Positions 15,811 through 24,064 of a stretch of 64,000 nt of DNA are shown here, in pieces. The notes beneath the pieces were generated by a model. The model saw only the letters and a program-made list of their open reading frames with translations, did no database searches and was not told the DNA's origin. The position numbers were made by a program, and so were the translations under genes. The stretch comes from Xylanibacter muris (lineage in GTDB: Bacteria > Bacteroidota > Bacteroidia > Bacteroidales > Bacteroidaceae). The first letter of the stretch is position 1; each line of letters starts with the position of its first letter. The stretch is from contig NZ_JABKKF010000012.1 of the NCBI RefSeq assembly GCF_013166605.1, forward strand, positions 28,805 to 92,804, given 5' to 3'.

Positions 15811-18396
15811 ATGAGCAAATCTACAAAACTATCCTTGGCTCTTCTATTAGGACTTGGATTCAACAGCGGCTTTGCACAGAACACTCCGGTAAGCCAGATG
15901 GAAAAGCTTAACCGTGGGGTCGTTTCAGTGCCGGCCAAGAGTGGTACCGGCCGTTTCGTTAGTTGGCGTATGCTTGGTACTGACGATGAGAATACAAAGT
16001 TTGAAATCCTTAGAAACGGCCTGTCTATTAAGAAAGACATCTCGGAACCGACATGCTATGTCGACAACAAAGGCTCTGTAAGCAGCGAATATAAAATAGT
16101 GACATGGCACGACGGTGTGGCCGCAGATACATCTGAGGTGGCCAAGTCGTGGAATAATATTTATCTCAGTCTTCCGCTCGACAGACCAGCCGGAGGAAAA
16201 ACCAATGACGGAGAATATACTTACTCACCCAACGACTGTAGTGTGGGTGATGTCGACGGTGACGGTGAGTATGAGATAATACTGAAGTGGGATCCGTCAA
16301 ACTCAAAAGACAATTCACACGAAGGATATACTGGCAACGTGATATTTGATTGCTATAAGCTTGACGGAACGAAGCTGTGGCGCATAGACTTAGGTAAGAA
16401 TATCCGTGCCGGTGCGCACTATACACAGTTTATGGTATATGATTTCGACGGTGACGGCCGTGCCGAGATGATTTGCAAGACAGCCCCGGGAAGTAAGGAC
16501 GGAAAAGGATATTATGTCAATCAGGCCGCTACAGACCCTGAAATAAAATCGGCAAGCAACACCATCGACTGGAGAAATACAAGTGGAAAGATTCGTGGCG
16601 GACAGGAGTATCTCACCGTTTTCAACGGGTTTACCGGTGAGGCTGTGCACACAATATTCTATAATCCCAACCGCGCCACGACGTACGGTGGCGCACCGTC
16701 GTGGACATTCAACTGGGATGACCGCAGCGGAAAGACAGACAAAGAATACGGAAACCGCGGTGAGCGCTATCTCGCAACGGTGGCTCATCTCGACGGACCC
16801 GCCAAACGTCCGAGTGCGGTGATGTGCAGGGGATACTATACCTACGCATTCCTTTGGGCTGTGGATTTCGATGGCAACCAACTTAGACAGAAATGGTTTC
16901 ATTCTTCAAAGTCGAAGAAGCAATACAGTGTCACAGACATAAACGGGGAGACAAAAGAGTATACTGCTTTACCACCTACCGGAAACACATCTGGCAGCGG
17001 AACAGCATACGGCAACGGCAACCATAATATTTCCGTGGGCGATGTCAACGGTGACGGCCGCGATGAGATTATCTGGGGTTCATGTGCTATCGACCACGAC
17101 GGAAAGATGCTTTATGCCACAGGCTATGGTCATGGTGACGCCATACACATGAGCGATCTTGTGCCGAGTAATCCCGGTCTGGAAGTGTTCCAGGTGCATG
17201 AAGGTGCTCCATACGGATGGGACATTCACGATGCCGCAACAGGCATGATATTGCATAGTTCTGAAGGAAGCGGTGATAACGGCCGCGGTCTTGCCGCAGA
17301 CGTAATTCCAAGCACCAAGGGCTTTGAGTTCTGGTCTTCAAATCACAGGGAGATGCGCAGTTGCGAGACAGGCAGGCAGGTTTCAGACAGCAAGCCGAGC
17401 GTGAACTTCCGTATTTATTGGAACGGAACGCTGTTCGATGAAATTCTTGACGGCAACAAGATGGACGAATGGAACGGCAGCGGGTTCAGCCGTGTATATC
17501 CCGCAGGTGGAAAGAATTTCTATGAGATAGCAAGCTCGTCGACATGCAACGGAACAAAGAACACTCCCAACCTTCAGGCCGACATTCTCGGTGATTGGCG
17601 CGAGGAGCTTATACTTTGGGACGGCAGCGATGCGGCCCATCTGAATATCTTCACAACGAATGTTCCCACTGAGTTCGGTGTGCCTACGCTGATGCATGAC
17701 CACGTATACCGTATGGGTGTGGCATGGCAGAATGTGGCTTATAACCAGCCTCCCCACCTTGGCTACAGCCTTCCGGACCGTTTCAAGATACAGTATCCCA
17801 AACTCACCGACGGAGAGTTTGAGCAAAGTGTCTCTCTCGGTGACACCATTGCCGACATCAAGCGCGCATGGAAATACAGTTCCGCACCATCGCTTGTGAA
17901 ATACACCGCTCCGGACGGAACGTCAAATGTCGGCAAGTTTAATGAATGGGAAGGCTTCAAGTTCAAAGTGATGTCTCTCGGCACAAACAAATACTTTGAG
18001 CTGAAAGGAAAGCCGGAGAAGATGGGTACGTACGAGTTTGTTATAAGGAGCGGAAAGTCTGTGGTTGACAATACAGAGCGCACAGACACTATACGCATAA
18101 AGGTTCTTGATCCTTCTGGAATAGAGAACGTGGCCGATATGGCTGAGCCATGGGCAGTGATTGCCGGTGATGCGATAGGAGGCAGCGTAAACGTGAAGCT
18201 TAACATGAAATCCTCACAGACAGTAAGACTCGCTGTTTATGATGCTGCCGGTGCACAGGTGTTCGGCCGTACATATAAAGCTCCGGCAGGAGGCAGCATT
18301 ATGGCTGGAGGACTTGACAGGCTTCCCGCAGGCATATACCTTGTGAAAGTTGTATCGTCTGAAGGAACAGTGGTGAAAAAAATCACAAAAGAATGA
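15811..18396 (+). CDS. Rhamnogalacturonan lyase, PL11, with T9SS type A sorting domain
   Basis: This 861-residue protein has a signal peptide (cut near NSGFA-Q, residue ~22). The PL11 body (residues ~30-650) carries the same landmarks as its upstream paralogue: DVDGDGEYEIILKWDPSN, DFDGDGRAEMICKT, GDVNGDGRDEIIWG and LGDWREELILW. Residues ~650-775 form an extra beta domain of unknown role. The last ~70 residues (RLAVYDAAGAQVFG, LPAGIYLVKV, VVKKITKE) match the type A sorting signal that directs proteins through the type IX secretion system to the cell surface. This implies a working T9SS in the host and surface-located depolymerisation, with the shorter paralogue acting on released oligosaccharides. 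The division of labour is inferred. Confidence 0.9.
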   Translation: MSKSTKLSLALLLGLGFNSGFAQNTPVSQMEKLNRGVVSVPAKSGTGRFVSWRMLGTDDENTKFEILRNGLSIKKDISEPTCYVDNKGSVSSEYKIVTWHDGVAADTSEVAKSWNNIYLSLPLDRPAGGKTNDGEYTYSPNDCSVGDVDGDGEYEIILKWDPSNSKDNSHEGYTGNVIFDCYKLDGTKLWRIDLGKNIRAGAHYTQFMVYDFDGDGRAEMICKTAPGSKDGKGYYVNQAATDPEIKSASNTIDWRNTSGKIRGGQEYLTVFNGFTGEAVHTIFYNPNRATTYGGAPSWTFNWDDRSGKTDKEYGNRGERYLATVAHLDGPAKRPSAVMCRGYYTYAFLWAVDFDGNQLRQKWFHSSKSKKQYSVTDINGETKEYTALPPTGNTSGSGTAYGNGNHNISVGDVNGDGRDEIIWGSCAIDHDGKMLYATGYGHGDAIHMSDLVPSNPGLEVFQVHEGAPYGWDIHDAATGMILHSSEGSGDNGRGLAADVIPSTKGFEFWSSNHREMRSCETGRQVSDSKPSVNFRIYWNGTLFDEILDGNKMDEWNGSGFSRVYPAGGKNFYEIASSSTCNGTKNTPNLQADILGDWREELILWDGSDAAHLNIFTTNVPTEFGVPTLMHDHVYRMGVAWQNVAYNQPPHLGYSLPDRFKIQYPKLTDGEFEQSVSLGDTIADIKRAWKYSSAPSLVKYTAPDGTSNVGKFNEWEGFKFKVMSLGTNKYFELKGKPEKMGTYEFVIRSGKSVVDNTERTDTIRIKVLDPSGIENVADMAEPWAVIAGDAIGGSVNVKLNMKSSQTVRLAVYDAAGAQVFGRTYKAPAGGSIMAGGLDRLPAGIYLVKVVSSEGTVVKKITKE

Positions 18397-18494
18397 TGGC
18401 ACGGCTGTAAATCAGGACGATTATATGGCAGCGTATCCATGATACACTATATGATTAAGGTGTAAAATGGTACGAATTTATAGATAAACGGACG

Positions 18495-18566
18495 ATATTC
18501 CCGTATACACGATGGTTTTTCATGTAAATTTGCAAAAGAAAACCATTACGGTGTATACGGGAATAT
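18495..18566. repeat. Inverted repeat enclosing a -7 box
   Basis: The 16-bp arm ATATTCCCGTATACAC (18495-18510) has a perfect inverted match at 18551-18566. A second paired block, ATGGTTTT (18512-18519) with AAAACCAT (18539-18546), lies inside. The loop carries TAAATTTG (18525-18532). It is upstream of the GH2 gene and may be an operator or a transcript hairpin. Confidence 0.65.
18525..18532 (+). promoter_or_regulatory. Candidate promoter -7 box for the GH2 gene
   Basis: TAAATTTG fits TAnnTTTG and lies in the loop of the 18495-18566 inverted repeat. It would give a leader of about 150 nt before the ATG at 18692. Confidence 0.45.
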
Positions 18567-18691
18567 TATATATGTATGTGCTGAGACTGTGTTTCCCGTA
18601 TTCCGGTCTGCCTGTACCATACGGCAAAACACCCTTGGAATTCGGTGAGAACATATCAATAATAACATATCAATAATAACATTAAAATATA

Positions 18692-21637
18692 ATGAAACTG
18701 AGACTAAAACATCTTTTTATTGCAGGTGCAGCAACAATGGCCGTTACAGCCGGTGCGCGCGATACCTACAATTTCAATTCCGGCTGGACTATAGGTAAGT
18801 CTAAAAAAACAGTCACTCTTCCACGGGCATGGAATGAGGATGAGGCGTTTAAGGTGGGGATAAAGGACTTGAGCGATAGCGTTGTGTGGTATCGCAAGAC
18901 CTTTACACTTCCGAAAGAAGCCGAAGGAAAGCGTGTGTTTATCGAATTTGAGGGAGTGCGTCAGGCTGCAACGATAATCGTTAACGGCCGCGAAGTGGGA
19001 CTGCATGAGAACGGAGTGATGGCTTTCGGCTTCGAACTTACACCATATATGAAAAAAGGAAAGAATAAGATAGAGGTGATGACAGATAACAGCTGGACAT
19101 ATCACGAGAAGTCTACACGTTCTCCTTTCCAATGGAACAACAATAATTTCAATGCAAACTATGGTGGTATACCCAAGAACGTGAAACTTCATTTTATGGA
19201 TGATGTATACCAGACACTGCCTCTTTACAGCAACTTGAAGACCACCGGTGTATATGTTTATGCCAAAGACATAAACATAAAGGACCGTCAGGCTACAATA
19301 TGTGTCGAGAGTGAGGTGAAGAATGAGACAGACAAGCCTGTAAAGCGCCGTCTGAAGGTAAGCGTAAACGAGACTGATGGAAAAGACGTATGTGGCTTCA
19401 TAGGTGAAGAGGTGACGATTCCCGCTCACAGCTCTGCCATTTTGAAGGCTCAGGCCAGAGCATACGACCTGCATTTTTGGAGCTGGGGCTATGGCTATCT
19501 GTATAATGTGAAGACAACGCTTCTCGGATGCGACGGTGGCTGCAAAGCCGAGCCGTCTGTCGAAAAGGCTGAATGTTCAAAAGAGTCAGACCCCGTGGTG
19601 ACTACCACCGGATTCAGGAAGACGGAATTCAAGAACGGTATGTTTTATCTCAACGACCGTGTAATGATGGTCCATGGCTATGCCCAGCGTACGAGCAACG
19701 AGTGGCCCGGTGTTGGAATGTCTGTCCCGGCATGGCTCAGCGACTATTCAAACGATCTTCTTGTCAAGAGCGGTGGAAACGTTGTCAGATGGATGCACGT
19801 GGCTCCGTGGAAACAGGATGTGGAGTCGTGCGACCGCGTGGGACTTATCCAGGCAATGCCGGCCGGTGATGCGGAGAAAGATGTGGAGGGACGCCGCTGG
19901 GAACACCGCGAGGAGGTGATGCGCGATGCCATAATATATAACCGCAACAATCCGAGCGTGATTTTCTATGAGTGCGGAAACCAGAAAATTTCCAAAGACC
20001 ATATGATATCGATGAAGGCCATACGCGACAAGTATGATCCTAACGGCGGACGCGCCATCGGAAGCCGCGAGATGCTCGATCGTCCGGAGGCGGAGTACGG
20101 AGGAGAGATGCTTTATGTGAATAAGAGCGATACGAAACCGATGTGGATGATGGAGTATTGCCGCGACGAGGCTCTGCGTTGGTATTGGAACTCATGGAGC
20201 TATCCTTTCCATAAGGAGGGTGACGGACCGCTTTACAGAAATGCTCCGGCAGGAGCGTACAACCATAACAACGACGAGTTTGTGAAAGAGCTTGTCAACC
20301 GCTGGTATGAGTATTGGCTTGAGCGTCCGGGAAGCGGGACAAAGGTTAATTCAGGTGGTGTGAAGATTATATTCAGCGACACGCAGACCCACGGACGTTC
20401 TGCTGACAACTATCGTGTGAGCGGTGTCGTAGATCCGATGCGTGTGCCTAAAGACGCATTCTTCGCACATCAGGTTATGTGGGACGGATGGGTTGACGAT
20501 CTAAAGCCGCGTACCTATATAGCAGGTCACTGGAACTATAAGAAAGGCGAGCGTATACCTACAATATATGTTGTGTCGACAAGCGAGAAGGTGGAGTTGG
20601 TACAGAACGGCCACCGCATATCTCCGTCTGAGCATAAGTTCCGTTTCCTCAGCGTGTTCAAGGATGTGGAATATACGTCAGACAAGCTTACTGCCATAGG
20701 GTATGGCGCAGACGGCAAGGAAGAGTCGCGCTATGAGCTTGAGACGTCCGGAGAACCTGCATCGATAAAGCTTACAGCTATAGAGAATCCTACGGGATGG
20801 AAAGCCGACGGTCATGATGTGGCCTTGGTACAGGTGGAGATTGTAGACGGTAAGGGTCGCCGTTGTCCGCTTGACAACCGCCTTGTGAAATTCAGTCTGA
20901 AGGGTGCGGCCGAATGGCGTGGAGGCGTGGCCAAAGGTAAGGATAATTATGTGCTGTGTGATACACTGCCTGTAGAGTGTGGTGTGAACCGCGTAATGCT
21001 CCGTTCGCTTTCTAAGCCGGGGAATGTTATATTGACGGCAAAGGCCGAAGGTATGCCTGACGCATCAATATCGTTTACTACAAAGCCTGTGACTGTGGAA
21101 GGCGGACTCACAAAGTACATGCCGTCTGACGGTCTTAAGAGTGTGCTCGACAGAGGTGAGACTCCGCAGGAACCGTCGTTCAAGCAGTGGCGCAGAGGTG
21201 TGCAGATTGTGTCGGCAAAGGCCGGAAGCGGTAATGATCCTGCCCTCAGCTTCGATACCTACGAGAACACATCATGGGACAGCAGCAGTTCGCTTGACAA
21301 GGCGTGGATAACCTACAAACTCGGAGAGAAGACACAGATTGACGATATCTGCGTGAAGCTGAAAGGCTTCCGCCAGACGTCATATCCGATTGCCGTATAT
21401 GCCGGTGATGTGAAAGTATGGGAGGGATGGACTCCGAAGTCGCTGAGCTACATCCACATTCCGTTAAAGAATGCTCCTGCCGCAGACACCTATACCATAA
21501 GGTCTACAGGTTCGAGCACTACACGTGATGCCTTCGGAGCAGTGCAGGAACTTGACAAGAGCAACAATGACAAGAAAGAGAGGGCAAGCTATGCCTTGAA
21601 GATTATCGAGATAGAATTCCTTAAGAATCTCAAATAG
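18692..21637 (+). CDS. Glycoside hydrolase family 2 (beta-galactosidase-like), secreted
   Basis: This 981-residue protein has a signal peptide (cut after VTAGA, residue ~22). The GH2 architecture is in order: sugar-binding jelly roll (residues ~30-170, with WYRKTFTLP and NGREVGLHENGVMAF), Ig-like domain, TIM barrel starting at MMVHGYAQRTSNEWPG, then C-terminal Ig-like and discoidin-like domains. Candidate catalytic residues are Glu in FYECGNQ (acid/base; the usual NE pair is altered here) and Glu in WMMEYCRDE (nucleophile). Adjacent PL11 genes suggest removal of beta-galactosyl or related residues from RG-I side chains. The changed acid/base neighbourhood leaves specificity open. Confidence 0.85.
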   Translation: MKLRLKHLFIAGAATMAVTAGARDTYNFNSGWTIGKSKKTVTLPRAWNEDEAFKVGIKDLSDSVVWYRKTFTLPKEAEGKRVFIEFEGVRQAATIIVNGREVGLHENGVMAFGFELTPYMKKGKNKIEVMTDNSWTYHEKSTRSPFQWNNNNFNANYGGIPKNVKLHFMDDVYQTLPLYSNLKTTGVYVYAKDINIKDRQATICVESEVKNETDKPVKRRLKVSVNETDGKDVCGFIGEEVTIPAHSSAILKAQARAYDLHFWSWGYGYLYNVKTTLLGCDGGCKAEPSVEKAECSKESDPVVTTTGFRKTEFKNGMFYLNDRVMMVHGYAQRTSNEWPGVGMSVPAWLSDYSNDLLVKSGGNVVRWMHVAPWKQDVESCDRVGLIQAMPAGDAEKDVEGRRWEHREEVMRDAIIYNRNNPSVIFYECGNQKISKDHMISMKAIRDKYDPNGGRAIGSREMLDRPEAEYGGEMLYVNKSDTKPMWMMEYCRDEALRWYWNSWSYPFHKEGDGPLYRNAPAGAYNHNNDEFVKELVNRWYEYWLERPGSGTKVNSGGVKIIFSDTQTHGRSADNYRVSGVVDPMRVPKDAFFAHQVMWDGWVDDLKPRTYIAGHWNYKKGERIPTIYVVSTSEKVELVQNGHRISPSEHKFRFLSVFKDVEYTSDKLTAIGYGADGKEESRYELETSGEPASIKLTAIENPTGWKADGHDVALVQVEIVDGKGRRCPLDNRLVKFSLKGAAEWRGGVAKGKDNYVLCDTLPVECGVNRVMLRSLSKPGNVILTAKAEGMPDASISFTTKPVTVEGGLTKYMPSDGLKSVLDRGETPQEPSFKQWRRGVQIVSAKAGSGNDPALSFDTYENTSWDSSSSLDKAWITYKLGEKTQIDDICVKLKGFRQTSYPIAVYAGDVKVWEGWTPKSLSYIHIPLKNAPAADTYTIRSTGSSTTRDAFGAVQELDKSNNDKKERASYALKIIEIEFLKNLK

Positions 21638-21680
21638 GACTCTTAAACTTAGTCAGGCTTAAATATAAGCCAGGCTCTTT

Positions 21681-21738
21681 AACCCCGAACCGGTCATTGG
21701 ATTATATACGTTCATAAACCAATTACCGGTTCGGGGTT
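21681..21738 (+). terminator. Terminator-like hairpin after the GH2 gene
   Basis: A 13-bp arm, AACCCCGAACCGG (21681-21693), pairs with CCGGTTCGGGGTT (21726-21738), with an additional TTGG/CCAA block inside. It starts 44 bp after the GH2 stop. There is no long T run, so it may act as a processing or stabilising structure. Confidence 0.55.
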
Positions 21739-21801
21739 TGGTTAAGAATGATGTAATAGTCTGGTTGATAAATAATATGTTGCCAGATGAAATATAAAAG
21801 A

Positions 21802-21842
21802 AAAAGTCCTGACTACTCATAATCAAAGTAGTCAGGATTTTA
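21802..21842 (-). terminator. Bidirectional terminator downstream of tRNA-Leu
   Basis: A perfect 11-bp stem, TCCTGACTACT (21808-21818) with AGTAGTCAGGA (21828-21838), is flanked by AAAAA on the left and TTTT on the right. It can therefore end transcription on either strand. It lies 7 bp past the tRNA 3' end. Confidence 0.8.
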
Positions 21843-21848
21843 ATTCTG

Positions 21849-21930
21849 TGCGCCTGATAGGACTCGAACCTACACGTCGCAAAACACCAGATCCTAAGTC
21901 TGGCGCGTCTACCAATTTCGCCACAGGCGC
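21849..21930 (-). tRNA. tRNA-Leu (anticodon UAG)
   Basis: An 82-nt tRNA on the minus strand. The acceptor stem GCGCCTG/CAGGCGC is followed by discriminator A. The anticodon stem CCAGA/TCTGG encloses loop CTTAGGA, giving anticodon TAG. There is a class II variable arm, and the T arm reads TAGG-TTCGAGT-CCTA. No CCA is encoded. Confidence 0.95.
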
Positions 21931-21942
21931 GGATAGCGGGTG

Positions 21943-21950
21943 CAAAGGTA
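21943..21950 (-). promoter_or_regulatory. tRNA-Leu promoter -7 box
   Basis: TACCTTTG on the minus strand (TAnnTTTG) ends 12 bp upstream of the mature tRNA 5' end. Confidence 0.6.
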
Positions 21951-22072
21951 CTGTTTTTGTATCATATATCCAAATATTGGGATACTTTTTTATTTGTTTT
22001 CCTGTTTTTATATTTTTCAGTTGTATCAAATGTTGATAAAATGGCAAGTATACGGATAATTTGTCCTGAATA

Positions 22073-22106
22073 TTTTGATATTTTTTTATACTTTGTAGTA
22101 ACTTTG
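22073..22106 (+). promoter_or_regulatory. Promoter of the GldL-GldM-OmpA unit
   Basis: The -33-like TTTTG (22073-22077) and -7 box TAACTTTG (22099-22106) are separated by 21 bp, the Bacteroidota vegetative promoter layout. They lie 41 bp upstream of the GldL-like start. Confidence 0.65.
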
Positions 22107-22147
22107 CACTTCTGAAAGTATAGTGTAATTTTTTAGTAATCTTATCA

Positions 22148-22723
22148 ATGGGCAGTTTTACGAAGTTCTTGTCGAGCCGTAAAGGAAAGATATTGTTTAA
22201 TTTAGCTTATTCATGGGGAGCGTGCCTTGTAATTATGGGTGCCGTGTTTAAGATCTCACATTTTCCTTATGATGACCTGTTTTTACTTGTAGGAATGGTG
22301 ACGGAAGTTGTCGTGTTTTTCATTACAGGATTTGATGCTCCGCCTGAGGAATATAAGTGGGAGCGTGCGTTTCCAATGCTCCGCAGGGGCAAGGGAGATA
22401 AGGATTCCGCAGACAACGGAGGACTGTTGCCGGATGATATACAAACCATCGGCATAAGGAAGAAACTGGAGGAGATGGAAGAGCACATAGATGCAATGAA
22501 CAAGATCTTCGAGAAGCAGGTAGGTGAGTTGAAAGCCCAGATGGATGTTGTCACGGAAATGGGCAGGGCATTCGATAAAATCAAGGCTGCAAACAACGGA
22601 ACATTGGAGAACAGCGGCTACATACAGCGCGAAACAAAGGATGTCGCAGAGAAAATAGCTGCGCTCAACAGCCAGTATTCAAGAATGCTGGAGGCAATGA
22701 ACATAAAATCAGGCAGTAAATAA
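22148..22723 (+). CDS. gldL: GldL-like motor stator, T9SS/gliding motor family (orphan copy)
   Basis: This 191-residue inner-membrane protein has two transmembrane helices (about residues 15-38 and 43-62) with conserved GAVFKISHFPYDDLFLLVG and TEVVVFFITGF. These match the GldL/PorL core. In the known GldL5-GldM2 motor, a glutamate in the second helix couples proton flow to rotation. Glu53 occupies that place here, and Lys35 of the conserved FKI motif is present. The C-terminal half (residues ~95-191) is a predicted coiled coil ending in AALNSQYSRMLEAMN, as in family members. It is shorter than typical GldL/PorL. GldK is absent upstream (a tRNA and GH2 gene precede it), so this looks like a separate copy. 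The next gene starts 12 bp later. Confidence 0.88.
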   Translation: MGSFTKFLSSRKGKILFNLAYSWGACLVIMGAVFKISHFPYDDLFLLVGMVTEVVVFFITGFDAPPEEYKWERAFPMLRRGKGDKDSADNGGLLPDDIQTIGIRKKLEEMEEHIDAMNKIFEKQVGELKAQMDVVTEMGRAFDKIKAANNGTLENSGYIQRETKDVAEKIAALNSQYSRMLEAMNIKSGSK

Positions 22724-22735
22724 CGGTTCTGGTAT

Positions 22736-24043
22736 ATGGCTAACTATAATTTGTCTTCGAGGCAGAAGATGATAAACCTCATATACATCATACTGATGGC
22801 CATGCTTGCCATAAATGTATCCAATGATGTTATGGACGGCTATTCGGTGCTGAATAAAGACTGTGTGGTGCAGAGCAGTCATTGGATGACGGCAAACAAG
22901 GCACTGCTTGACCGCCTTAAGAAAGCCGGAGCAGATTCTTTATATGATAAGGGTTTGAAGATTGACAGTATGACTCTTCGGCTTATAGGCTTCACAAACG
23001 GTCTGAAGGAGAGAATTGCGAAACAGGCAGACAAGGAGAAATATGTCAAAGGGAAGCTTATAAAGGAGGAAGACTTGAAATCCGTACCTTATATAATGCT
23101 TGCACCGACACAGGGAAACGGCAGGAAACTGAGGGAGGATATAGACAGGATGAGGACGTTTGTCGGAGAAAACATGAAGGAAATAGTTGCAAGGAACATT
23201 GTGATGACTTATCTGAATACTGAGCCTGAGAAGAATTCTATGGGCACTTCTTTTTCGTGGGAAAGAGAATCTTTCAGCTCGCTTCCGGCAATAGGCGGCA
23301 TACTTTTGATAAACAGGATTCAGGAGAGCGTCCTTCTCAGTGAGAATATGGCTCTGAGAGACCTTACCTTGCAGGCGATGTCATCAGATGGAGACCTGAA
23401 AGCCCTGAACGAGGCAAACCGTATTGCCGCAGAGCAAACCGGACAAGATGTTAGCGATATAGATGAAGGCGGAATGGAAAACACCGGAACTGTGACCGAT
23501 TTGTATACAGGAATGAGCAACAAGCTTGATCTGTTTCCCGGCATACCTGCTAAAAAACTAATAATGACCACCGACAACGGTAAGGTGAGATTGAAAAATA
23601 ACAGTTGGGTGATTGTTCCGGATAACAGCTCAAAAGCCAACATAACGGTTAGGAGAACGAATGGAAAACTTTTGGGAAAGTTCAGTTTTAATGTGAGAAG
23701 GATTCCGGATCCGACGCCTTATATTCAGATGGGAGACATAAAGTACATGGGAGGTGTGCCGGTGGGCAGAAACCGCCTTGGAGAGATTGGCCATGTAGGT
23801 GCTCAGTATTCTGACGGTGACATGACTGTGAACTTTGTTGTGGTTGGATTTGAGACTGTGTTTACCGGAAATGACGGAAAGATTGTTTCGCTTCATTCCG
23901 GAAGCGGCAGATTTACCGAACAGCAGTTAGAACGCATAAGGGGGCTGAAGTCCGGTGACAAAATGTATGTAACATCGATAACGGTGAAAGACAGCGGTGG
24001 AAACCATCGTGAAACCGAGTCGATAACAGTGATAGTAAACTAA
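22736..24043 (+). CDS. gldM: GldM-like motor protein, apparently lacking periplasmic domain D2
   Basis: This 435-residue protein has one N-terminal transmembrane helix in the family signature SSRQKMINLIYIILMAMLAI. Arg9, which pairs with the GldL glutamate in the known motor, is present. Residues ~30-225 form the helical D1 domain (ending near LLINRIQESVLLSENMALRD). After a linker, ~250-330 looks like D3 (GMSNKLDLFPGIPAKKLIM, then FNVRRIPDP). Residues ~335-435 look like D4 (VVVGFETVFTGNDG, FTEQQLERI, SITVIVN). Canonical GldM/PorM has about 515 residues with D1-D4; the ~80-residue shortfall fits a missing D2. It is followed 21 bp later by the OmpA-like gene. Confidence 0.87.
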   Translation: MANYNLSSRQKMINLIYIILMAMLAINVSNDVMDGYSVLNKDCVVQSSHWMTANKALLDRLKKAGADSLYDKGLKIDSMTLRLIGFTNGLKERIAKQADKEKYVKGKLIKEEDLKSVPYIMLAPTQGNGRKLREDIDRMRTFVGENMKEIVARNIVMTYLNTEPEKNSMGTSFSWERESFSSLPAIGGILLINRIQESVLLSENMALRDLTLQAMSSDGDLKALNEANRIAAEQTGQDVSDIDEGGMENTGTVTDLYTGMSNKLDLFPGIPAKKLIMTTDNGKVRLKNNSWVIVPDNSSKANITVRRTNGKLLGKFSFNVRRIPDPTPYIQMGDIKYMGGVPVGRNRLGEIGHVGAQYSDGDMTVNFVVVGFETVFTGNDGKIVSLHSGSGRFTEQQLERIRGLKSGDKMYVTSITVKDSGGNHRETESITVIVN

Positions 24044-24064
24044 ACGAAATAATATAGACAGGAG

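Noticed and set aside
21832..22047. Short protein overlapping the tRNA on the minus strand
   Set aside because: It is read through the tRNA-Leu gene and its promoter; no protein-coding evidence.
22148..24043. Part of a standard T9SS porKLMN/gldKLMN operon
   Set aside because: No gldK upstream (tRNA and GH2 instead) and no gldN downstream (an OmpA-like protein instead); the GldM is about 80 residues short.
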